From: Ardenticatenia bacterium
GTDB lineage: Bacteria > Chloroflexota > Anaerolineae > Aggregatilineales > Aggregatilineaceae
DNA: 5,019 nucleotides
Direction of reading: 5' to 3'
Assembly: GCA_026984385.1 (NCBI GenBank)
Contig: JALSSH010000047.1
Location: 1-5,019, forward strand
The position numbers and the translations under genes are program-made. This document shows positions 1-5,019 of this stretch, in pieces. Below the pieces are notes generated by a model. That model saw only the letters and a list, made by a program, of their open reading frames with translations, was not told the origin of the DNA and made no database searches. Position 1 is the first letter of the stretch, and each line of letters begins with the position of its first letter.

Positions 1-722
1 CCTATTTGCGTGAGCGCATGGGCGGCAAGGGCATCATCAAGGCGCGCATTTTGCGCACGGCGGGCATCAGCGAAAGCAGCATTGACGCGCGTATCACGGA
101 CTTGATGCAGTGGGCTAACCCCACCGTTGGCCTGGCCGCCCACACCGGCCAAACCGATATCCGCATCACCGCCCGCGCGGATACCGAGGCCGAAGCTGAT
201 ACCTTGATCGCCCGCGCCGAAACCATCGTGCGCCAGCGGCTCGGCGAATATATCTTCGGCACGGACGACGAGCCGTTAGAAGAGGCTTTTATCAACTTGT
301 TGCGCCAAAAAGGGCTGAAGCTGGCCGTCAGCTACACCGGCCCGCAAGAAACGGCGGTCACCGAGCGCTTTAATCAAGACGACATTGTCGTTGCCAATGT
401 GTGCGAAACCGAGTTGCAAAAGCTGCTGGCACGCCTGGGTCGCCCCACCGACGTTGACCCGCAGACGTTGGACTTTGCCGAGCTTTCCCAGGCGGAAGCC
501 GCGCGTCTGTTGGCCGAAACGGGCGCAGACGTAGTCCTGGCTTATGTTACACATAGCGCGGGCACGGGCATCACCGCGCGCGCCGGCGAGCACGAGCGCA
601 CACGGCACTATGCTTTCGGCGGGGCAGGCACGGGCGCTCCGTATTGGGCGGGCACGTGGGCCATCGGCATGGCCTGGCATCTGGTGCGCCGTCTGGGGAA
701 GCGTGGCGAAGCGGCGAGTTAG
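1..722 (+). CDS. cinA: CinA-like protein (competence/damage-inducible family), 5'-truncated by the window, divergent C-terminal domain
   Basis: This is the C-terminal 239 residues of a CinA-family protein. The frame is open from the window edge, so the true start and the N-terminal MoCF-biosynthesis-like (COG1058) pyrophosphatase domain lie upstream. Numbering from the codon at 3-5, residues 1-88 match the CinA linker/KH-like domain: YLRERMGGKG, LRTAGISESSID (17-28), NPTVGLAAHTG (39-49), DIRITARA (52-59) and RLGEYIFGTDDEPLE (79-93). Residues 99-239 sit where the nicotinamide-nucleotide amidohydrolase (PncC) domain belongs, but its signatures are eroded. The usual ESCTGG is VSYTGP (109-114) and the ITGIAGP motif is VTHSAGTG (182-189). 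The glycine-rich Y-x-N-x-x-K segment is not recognisable. Length and predicted end match the family, so this is divergence rather than truncation. Known CinA proteins hydrolyse ADP-ribose and/or deamidate NMN in pyridine nucleotide salvage; the deamidase half may be inactive here. Family assignment is secure, deamidase activity doubtful. Confidence 0.88.
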   Translation, partial: YLRERMGGKGIIKARILRTAGISESSIDARITDLMQWANPTVGLAAHTGQTDIRITARADTEAEADTLIARAETIVRQRLGEYIFGTDDEPLEEAFINLLRQKGLKLAVSYTGPQETAVTERFNQDDIVVANVCETELQKLLARLGRPTDVDPQTLDFAELSQAEAARLLAETGADVVLAYVTHSAGTGITARAGEHERTRHYAFGGAGTGAPYWAGTWAIGMAWHLVRRLGKRGEAAS

Positions 723-1972
723 TCGCGGCTCTGCACGGTGACCAGGTTGGCGCTGGGGTGGGGGCGTAGGCGCGTGGAAAGCACGATGCCCAGCGCGCAC
801 GCCGCCAACGTGATGCCCAGCGCGGCGCGGAAAAACGCGCCGAAATCGTCCCCCTGGATCAACCCGCCCAACAGTTGGGCGTTGATGCCGATGGAAAGAT
901 CGAAGGCGGTGTAGATCACGGCGGCGATCATGCCGCGCAGCGCCGGCGGCACGCTATCTTGCGCCAGCGCGTCCCCGATGGTGCGCACCGTGCCCCAACC
1001 GACCGCCAGCGTTGCCAGCGCCACATAGGCCCCGGAAGTGTGCCGAATGTGGCTCACAGCCCATAACCCACCCATCAACAACGCCAAGCCCGGAATGGCG
1101 ACCGTCTGCCTGCCCACGCGGTCGGAAAGACGCCCCGCCAGCGGCTCGATGAGCGTATCCACCAACGCCCAGATACTCAACCCCAACCCAATCGCCACCG
1201 GCACAAGCCAGGCGGGCGCGTCGGCGAAGACGGCTTTACGCTCGGCCAGCAGCGGAAAGTAGGTGATGGTGACCGTGAAGCCGACCCCTGTGCCCACCAT
1301 GAGCAAAATGGCCGCCCACGCCCCGCGCATCCGCAAGATGAGCTGCACGCTATGGCGCAAGTTGCCCTCCGGCTGGTGTTCGGGGCGGTTGCGCGGCAAT
1401 GTGTAGGTGATGAGCGCGGAAAGCGCGGAAAGCGCCGCGCTGGTGAGGAAAACCTCGCGGAAGCCCAGCGCATTTTTGACCCCCTCGCCCAAAAGCGGGC
1501 TGGCGATCATGGCGATAGAAAAGGCGGCGTTGCTCATCCCGAGCGCTTCGCCGCGTCGAGAAGGAGGCGCCAGGTCTGCGATCAGCGCTTTGTTGGCGGT
1601 GGTGAAAAGCCCGATGCTGACGCCGGAAAGCAGCCGCCCGACCAAAAACGGCGGCAGCGAGTGCGTGACGCTATAAAGCAAATTGGCCGCCACGCCCACC
1701 AGCACGCCGATCAACATCAACTTTCGCCGCCCGTGCCGGTCCGAAAGTGTGCCGCTTGGCAGACGCGAGGCGACGGCGGTCAGCGTGACAAAAAGCGTGG
1801 CCGTGCCCACCCAATAGGCGGGCGCGCCGATCTCGTCGGTGACAAAAAGCGGCAACACCGGCAAGATCAGCGTCAGCCCCAACGAATAGAGGAGGACGCT
1901 CAACAGGGCAACGTAGTACGCGCGCGGAAACTTTTCGCGCGGCGCTGAGGCGGTCGTGCGGGAATGTGACAT
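719..1972 (-). CDS. Major facilitator superfamily transporter, 12 TM, drug-exporter-like
   Basis: This is a 417-residue integral membrane protein, the normal length for a 12-TM MFS carrier, with hydrophobic segments throughout in two six-helix halves. Approximate helices start at residues 19, 53, 85, 107, 144, 172 (half one) and 217, 255, 290, 314, 346, 380 (half two). The MFS motif A loop between TM2 and TM3 is intact (GTLSDRHGRRK, 74-84), with its counterpart in half two (GRLSDRVGR, 280-288). TM4 carries GRLLSGVSIG (112-121), as in proton-coupled drug exporters. The TM5 antiporter motif C is weak: SPLLGEG (158-164) in place of a GPxxGG type, so export by antiport is not certain. The loop at 193-216 is the usual charged central loop. 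The only plausible start is the ATG at 1970-1972, preceded by GAGAGA at 4 nt spacing. It lies 42 bases after the acetyltransferase gene and probably shares its transcript. The substrate cannot be read from sequence. Confidence 0.9.
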   Translation of the reverse strand: MSHSRTTASAPREKFPRAYYVALLSVLLYSLGLTLILPVLPLFVTDEIGAPAYWVGTATLFVTLTAVASRLPSGTLSDRHGRRKLMLIGVLVGVAANLLYSVTHSLPPFLVGRLLSGVSIGLFTTANKALIADLAPPSRRGEALGMSNAAFSIAMIASPLLGEGVKNALGFREVFLTSAALSALSALITYTLPRNRPEHQPEGNLRHSVQLILRMRGAWAAILLMVGTGVGFTVTITYFPLLAERKAVFADAPAWLVPVAIGLGLSIWALVDTLIEPLAGRLSDRVGRQTVAIPGLALLMGGLWAVSHIRHTSGAYVALATLAVGWGTVRTIGDALAQDSVPPALRGMIAAVIYTAFDLSIGINAQLLGGLIQGDDFGAFFRAALGITLAACALGIVLSTRLRPHPSANLVTVQSRD

Positions 1973-1976
1973 GATT

Positions 1977-1982
1977 TCTCTC
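1977..1982 (-). promoter_or_regulatory. Ribosome binding site of the MFS transporter gene
   Basis: Read on the minus strand, GAGAGA lies 4 nt before the ATG at 1970-1972. It is a partial Shine-Dalgarno match but supports this start, since the next in-frame ATG is at codon 86, beyond the first membrane helices. I see no promoter-like pair or hairpin in the 42-base gap between the two genes, consistent with read-through from upstream. Confidence 0.5.
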
Positions 1983-2014
1983 GTGTTGTTGAGTTGTTCG
2001 GCCCGTAAGTGAGG

Positions 2015-2596
2015 CTACGACTGATCTTGGGTTGGCGTGTGTTTCAAACGGAAAGCGTCCTCGGTGAGGATCATGGTTTGGAAAAGCCCGTTGGCCCAAA
2101 CGTGCTCCACCTCAAAGCTCACTTCTTCGCACATCTGGATTGCGCGTTTGTTGTTTACGCGCGTGTCGAGCCGCACGGCGCCACAAAAGCCCGTTTCAAA
2201 AAGCGCCGCCACGTAGGCCCGCAGGGCTTCGGCGGCGTATCCCTGCTCCCAAAACTCCGCGCGGCCCAAGATCAGCGCCACGCCGACGCTGCCCGGGCGG
2301 TCGTCGCTGGCAATGTAAAACTCGCCGATGGGCGTTTGGGCGCGGTTTTGCAAGCAGATCACAAAATGGGTGCGGCAAGCGTCCCGCCCGTCCACATAGC
2401 GCCGAAACCACGCCTCGATATCGTCGTCGTCGTACTGCATCCCATCCACGTTGCCGCCCTGGGCGGTGATGGCGGGGTCGTTCCACCACTTTTTGAGGTA
2501 GGGCGCGTCGGCGCGGGTGGAAGGGCGGATGAGCAGGCGCTCGCTTTCAACGAATTGCGGAACGGGCGGAAAATCCGGATGGCAATTGTTAGTCAT
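2015..2596 (-). CDS. GNAT-family N-acetyltransferase (RimJ/RimL-type)
   Basis: This is a 193-residue single-domain acetyltransferase that would transfer an acetyl group from acetyl-CoA to an amine. The N-terminus has the typical ERLLIRPSTRADAPYL (19-34) and a WWNDP segment (37-41) common in RimJ/RimL-like and aminoglycoside 6'-acetyltransferase-like members. PIGEFYI (89-95) is the central beta strand. The acetyl-CoA pyrophosphate loop is WEQGYAAEAL (116-125), matching x-Q-x-x-G-x-A loosely (E-Q-G-Y-A). The helix N-x-x-A-I (148-153, VNNKRAI region) and SF (160-161) match the usual N-x-x-A-x-x-x-Y/C-E-K-x-G-F, with Ser replacing Gly. The start is the ATG at 2594-2596, which overlaps the lepA stop. 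The substrate is unknown: a ribosomal protein N-terminus, a small molecule or an antibiotic are all possible. The adjacent downstream transporter favours a small molecule weakly. Confidence 0.87.
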   Translation of the reverse strand: MTNNCHPDFPPVPQFVESERLLIRPSTRADAPYLKKWWNDPAITAQGGNVDGMQYDDDDIEAWFRRYVDGRDACRTHFVICLQNRAQTPIGEFYIASDDRPGSVGVALILGRAEFWEQGYAAEALRAYVAALFETGFCGAVRLDTRVNNKRAIQMCEEVSFEVEHVWANGLFQTMILTEDAFRLKHTPTQDQS

Positions 2597-4394
2597 CGTC
2601 GTTTAGCCTCAGGACTGCCATAAACGCTTCTTGCGGAACTTCGACATTGCCGATCATCTTCAGCCGTTTTTTACCTTTTTTCTGCTTTTCGAGCAGCTTC
2701 TTTTTCCGCGTCACGTCGCCGCCGTAACATTTGGCGAGTACGTCTTTGCGCAGCGCCTTGACGTTGGCGCGGCTGATCACGCGCTTGCCGACTGCCGCTT
2801 GGATGGGCACTTCAAAAAGCTGGCGCGGGATCAGCCGTTTGAGCCGCGAAACGAGCTTTTGCCCTTTGCGGTAGGCCTCGTCTTCGTGCACGATCATCGC
2901 CAGCGCGTCTACCGGCTGTTTGTTCACCAGCACGTCGAGCTTGACCAGCCGTTCCGGGCGATAGCTGTCGAAGTGGTAATCTAAGCTGGCGTAGCCGCGT
3001 GTGACGGACTTCAGACGGTCGTAAAAGTCCACGATCAACTCGGCGAGCGGGATACGGTACTTCAGCAGCACGCGCTTGGCGTCCAGGTACTCCATGCTGA
3101 CGTATTCGCCGCGCCTGCCGGTCACCAGCTCCATGATCGCGCCGATATATTCTTCCGGCGAGAAAATCTCGATGAACATCCAAGGCTCGCGGATCTCGGC
3201 GATCTCGCTTTCGTCGGGCAAGTCGGCGGGGCTGGTGATCACGATCACGTCGCCGTTGCGCAACACGACCTGATATTCCACGCTGGGGGAGGTGGCGACC
3301 AGGTCCAGCCCGTATTCGCGTTCTAGCCGTTCTTGGATGATCTCCATGTGGAAAAGCCCGAGGAAGCCCACCCGAAAGCCGAAGTTGAGCGCTTGGGACG
3401 TTTCCGGCTCGAAGACCAGCGAGGCGTCGTTGAGCTGCAATTTTTCCAGCGCGTCGCGCAGCGCGTCGTAATCGTCGTTGTCCGCAGGGTAAAAGCCCGC
3501 GAAGACCATCGGCTTGGCCTGCTTATAGCCCGGCAGCGGCTCGGGCGCGCCCCCTTCGGCTAGGGTGACCGTATCTCCGACTCGGCATTCGCGCACCGTC
3601 TTGAGTCCGGTGGCGATGTAGCCAACCTCGCCCGCACTGAGCGAGTCGGTGGGCTGCATGTGCGGGTTGAAGATGCCGATCTCCACCGGTTCAAGCTCTG
3701 TGTCGGTGGACATCATGCGCAGCGTGTCGGTGCGCCGTATCACGCCGTCGAACACGCGCACGTAGGCGATCACGCCTTTGTACGAGTCGTAATGGCTGTC
3801 AAAGATCAATGCGCGGGTGGGGGCGGCGCGGTCGCCTTTGGGCGGAGGGATACGTCGGACGATGGCTTCCAGCACCTGGGGCACGTTTTCGCCGGTCTTG
3901 GCGCTCACCTGCAAAACGTCCGCCGCGTCCAAGCCGATCAAGTCCTCGATCTCCTGGGCGACTTCGTCCGGCTGGGCGGCGGGCAGGTCGATTTTGTTCA
4001 CCACCGCCACCAGCTCCAAGTCGTGCTCCAGCGCCATATAGAGGTTAGCGAGCGTTTGCGCCTCGATCCCTTGCGTGGCGTCCACCACCAGCACCGCGCC
4101 TTCGCACGCTTGCAGCGCACGGCTGACCTCATAGGCAAAGTCCACGTGGCCGGGTGTGTCGATCAAGTTCATTTCATAAGTTTCGCCGTCGGCGGCGGTG
4201 TATTGCATCCGCACCGCCGAGGCTTTGATCGTCACGCCGCGCTCGCGTTCCAGCTCCATATCGTCGAGCACTTGGGCTTGCATATCGCGCTCGCTGATCG
4301 TGCCGGTGAGCTGCAACATGCGGTCGGCCAGCGTGCTTTTGCCGTGGTCAATGTGCGCGATGATGCAAAAGTTGCGGATGTGCGATTGGTCCAT
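2589..4394 (-). CDS. lepA: Elongation factor 4 (LepA), ribosome back-translocating/assembly GTPase
   Basis: This translational GTPase of 601 residues matches the usual LepA length of about 600. The G domain has all five motifs: G1 AHIDHGKST (13-21), G2 around RERGVTIKAS (50-59), G3 DTPGH (79-83, with the catalytic His83), G4 NKID (133-136) and G5 SAKTG (164-168). Domain II follows (IFDSHYDSYKGV), then the EF-G-like domains III and V and the LepA-specific C-terminal domain, recognisable by KCYGGDVTRKKKLLEKQKKGKKR and VEVPQEAF. That domain separates it from EF-G and BipA. The frame is open to 4463, but I chose the ATG at 4392-4394. It gives the family-typical MDQSHIRNFCIIAHIDHGKST beginning, and the upstream ATGs at 4431-4433, 4452-4454 and 4461-4463 fall at or upstream of the predicted promoter. 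No residue looks damaged. It heads the leftward operon and is divergent from ftsY. Confidence 0.97.
   Translation of the reverse strand: MDQSHIRNFCIIAHIDHGKSTLADRMLQLTGTISERDMQAQVLDDMELERERGVTIKASAVRMQYTAADGETYEMNLIDTPGHVDFAYEVSRALQACEGAVLVVDATQGIEAQTLANLYMALEHDLELVAVVNKIDLPAAQPDEVAQEIEDLIGLDAADVLQVSAKTGENVPQVLEAIVRRIPPPKGDRAAPTRALIFDSHYDSYKGVIAYVRVFDGVIRRTDTLRMMSTDTELEPVEIGIFNPHMQPTDSLSAGEVGYIATGLKTVRECRVGDTVTLAEGGAPEPLPGYKQAKPMVFAGFYPADNDDYDALRDALEKLQLNDASLVFEPETSQALNFGFRVGFLGLFHMEIIQERLEREYGLDLVATSPSVEYQVVLRNGDVIVITSPADLPDESEIAEIREPWMFIEIFSPEEYIGAIMELVTGRRGEYVSMEYLDAKRVLLKYRIPLAELIVDFYDRLKSVTRGYASLDYHFDSYRPERLVKLDVLVNKQPVDALAMIVHEDEAYRKGQKLVSRLKRLIPRQLFEVPIQAAVGKRVISRANVKALRKDVLAKCYGGDVTRKKKLLEKQKKGKKRLKMIGNVEVPQEAFMAVLRLNDDD
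2603..2611 (-). promoter_or_regulatory. Ribosome binding site of the acetyltransferase gene, inside the lepA 3' end
   Basis: On the minus strand the last codons of lepA contain a CCTGAGGCT stretch, whose GAGG core ends about 10 nt before the acetyltransferase ATG at 2594-2596. The spacing is slightly long. With the start and stop codons overlapping as ATGACTAA, re-initiation by ribosomes finishing lepA is the likely route, and this site may help retain them. Confidence 0.4.
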
Positions 4395-4397
4395 GCG

Positions 4398-4403
4398 TCT
4401 CTT
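4398..4403 (-). promoter_or_regulatory. Weak ribosome binding site of lepA
   Basis: Read on the minus strand, AAGAGA lies 3 nt upstream of the chosen lepA ATG (4392-4394). It is only a partial Shine-Dalgarno match at tight spacing. It nevertheless supports this start, because the upstream alternative ATGs do not fit the predicted transcription start near 4427. Confidence 0.4.
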
Positions 4404-4433
4404 TTCTGCGGGTGCATAGGCAACACAAAGCAT

Positions 4434-4462
4434 AGTATAGCCCAAGTGAGGCATGTTGAACA
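4434..4462 (-). promoter_or_regulatory. Predicted sigma-70-type promoter for the lepA operon
   Basis: On the minus strand the -10 hexamer is TATACT (4434-4439, five of six consensus bases). A poor -35, TGTTCA (4457-4462, about three of six), lies 17 bases upstream. Transcription would start near 4427, giving a leader of roughly 33 bases to the lepA ATG. The -10 is convincing, while the -35 is weak and coincides with a small palindrome. A weak -35 overlapped by a dyad is compatible with regulated initiation, but this is inference. Confidence 0.5.
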
Positions 4463-4465
4463 CGC
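4451..4465. repeat. Imperfect 15-bp palindrome over the lepA -35 region
   Basis: GCATGTTGAACACGC reads as two 7-base arms around a central G, with six of seven positions paired (GC-TGTT against AACA-GC, one mismatch). It covers the candidate -35 of the lepA promoter. The size and position are those of a homodimeric repressor operator. No regulator gene is present in the window, and a dyad this short can arise by chance. Confidence 0.3.
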
Positions 4466-4507
4466 ATTCGCCGCACGGGAAGCGGATATGGGAGCATACG
4501 CTGACCC

Positions 4508-4536
4508 TTGCTGCTCCTCCCTACACCTACTATACT
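4508..4536 (+). promoter_or_regulatory. Predicted sigma-70-type promoter for ftsY
   Basis: A -35 element TTGCTG (4508-4513, with the conserved TTG) and a -10 element TATACT (4531-4536, five of six) are separated by exactly 17 bases. Transcription would start near 4543, leaving a leader of about 39 bases before the GTG of ftsY. This is the best promoter in the window. A second TATACA at 4556-4561 has no matching -35 and was not preferred. Confidence 0.6.
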
Positions 4537-4565
4537 CAAACGCGCAACCGAACGGTATACACCAC

Positions 4566-4571
4566 AGAGGG
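4566..4571 (+). promoter_or_regulatory. Ribosome binding site deciding the ftsY GTG start
   Basis: AGAGGG lies 10 bases before GTG at 4582-4584. There is no in-frame ATG upstream after the predicted transcription start, and the first in-frame ATG downstream (codon 51) would remove most of the N domain. This site therefore supports the GTG as the true start. Confidence 0.55.
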
Positions 4572-4581
4572 AAAAACAATC

Positions 4582-5019
4582 GTGGCCTCATTACGCAAAG
4601 GCACACAAAAAACGCGCCGCTCGTTTTTCGGGCGCATCGCCCAGGTGTTCAGCGCCTCAGAAATTGACGAGGAGACTTGGGAGGAGATCGAGGCGCTGCT
4701 TGTCCAAGCAGACGTTGGCGTGGCAACCACTATGCAGCTCGTGGACGCGCTGCGCGCCCGCGTGCGCAAAGAGGGCATCAAGCGCCAGGAAGAACTCACC
4801 GCCGCGCTGAAAGAGGAGCTGCTTAAGCTGTTGACCGAGCCGACCCCGCTCAATCTCAGCGGGCGTGAGCTTTCGGTCGTACTGATCGCGGGCGTCAACG
4901 GCTCGGGCAAAACCACCACCATCGGCAAACTGGCGCATCGCATGAAGATCAACAACCGCAAAGTGATCTTGGCGGCGGGCGACACTTTCCGCGCGGCGGC
5001 CATTGACCAGCTCAAGCTG
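4582..5019 (+). CDS. ftsY: FtsY, signal recognition particle receptor GTPase, 3'-truncated by the window
   Basis: The first 146 codons of the SRP receptor are present; the rest lies beyond the window edge. FtsY docks SRP-bound, translating ribosomes at the membrane and shares a reciprocal GTPase cycle with Ffh. Residues 1-23 form a basic segment (LRKGTQKTRRSFFGRI) in place of the long acidic A domain of E. coli FtsY. Residues 24-90 are the helical N domain, with the conserved ALLVQADVG (38-46). The G domain follows with the P-loop GVNGSGKTTTIGKLA (104-118) and the DTFRAAAIDQL motif (134-144). These sequences, and the basic N-terminus rather than an M domain, separate it from Ffh. The DTAGR and TKLD motifs should follow downstream. 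The start is GTG at 4582-4584, supported by an upstream AGAGGG. It is divergent from lepA, so two co-translational factors share a control region. Confidence 0.94.
   Translation, partial: MASLRKGTQKTRRSFFGRIAQVFSASEIDEETWEEIEALLVQADVGVATTMQLVDALRARVRKEGIKRQEELTAALKEELLKLLTEPTPLNLSGRELSVVLIAGVNGSGKTTTIGKLAHRMKINNRKVILAAGDTFRAAAIDQLKL

Noticed and set aside
750..823. GCGCTGGG (750-757) with inverted copies CCCAGCGC at 789-796 and 816-823, including a 13-base direct repeat GATGCCCAGCGCG; considered as a terminator for cinA.
   Set aside because: The loops are over 30 bases, there is no T-tract, and the repeat follows from the transporter encoding Ala-Leu-Gly-Ile twice in its last helix. Similar k-mers recur elsewhere in this gene.
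1352..1948. Plus-strand open frame (198 codons) antisense to the MFS gene.
   Set aside because: The composition is very rich in Arg, Gln, Gly and Asp with no domain or membrane logic. It mirrors the codon bias of the clear transporter gene on the other strand.
4395..4463. N-terminal extension of LepA to the ATG at 4461-4463.
   Set aside because: The extra 23 residues have no family counterpart, and the region contains the predicted lepA promoter, so it should not be translated from this transcript.
4471..4485. CCGC...GCGG mini-hairpin in the divergent intergenic region.
   Set aside because: There are only four base pairs in GC-rich DNA, too short to call a terminator or regulatory structure.
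3660..4667. Long plus-strand open frame (335 codons) antisense to lepA and extending past its start.
   Set aside because: It lies opposite an unmistakable lepA, is rich in His, Arg, Gln and Val as expected from the antisense of GC-rich coding DNA, shows no recognisable domain, and runs through the divergent promoters and into ftsY.
4536..5015. Minus-strand open frame (159 codons) opposite the start of ftsY.
   Set aside because: It is a Ser/Ala-rich shadow of ftsY. The plus strand gives canonical SRP-GTPase motifs over the same bases.

Overview
The window looks like ordinary chromosomal DNA from a high-GC bacterium. The proteins are housekeeping types. LepA (EF4) carries an IFDSHYDSYKGV segment, and the order cinA, transporter, acetyltransferase, lepA, ftsY would fit a member of the Chloroflexota such as an Anaerolineae-like lineage. 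That placement is from recall of sequence flavour only; no rRNA or other decisive marker is present. There is no tRNA, rRNA, CRISPR array, insertion sequence or phage gene.

Layout, left to right. Positions 1-722 (+) hold the 3' part of a cinA-like gene: the linker (KH-like) domain is well conserved, but the C-terminal amidohydrolase domain is strongly degenerate. Its stop codon interlocks with the stop of the next gene, which converges from the minus strand. Positions 719-4394 (-) form a probable three-gene operon transcribed leftward: lepA, then a GNAT N-acetyltransferase whose start overlaps the lepA stop (ATGACTAA), then, after 42 bases, a 12-TM major facilitator transporter. Positions 4395-4581 are a divergent promoter region with a convincing sigma-70-type promoter facing right, a weaker one facing left, and a short palindrome over the left-facing -35 region. 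Positions 4582-5019 (+) are the 5' part of ftsY, the SRP receptor GTPase, starting at GTG and running off the window.

Functionally, lepA (translation) and ftsY (co-translational membrane targeting) are divergent neighbours. The acetyltransferase and transporter are downstream passengers of the lepA transcript and could act together as a modify-and-export pair, which is inference only. I found no evidence of a novel multi-gene system. The points most worth a second look are the eroded CinA amidase domain, the lepA/acetyltransferase coupling and the architecture of the divergent control region.
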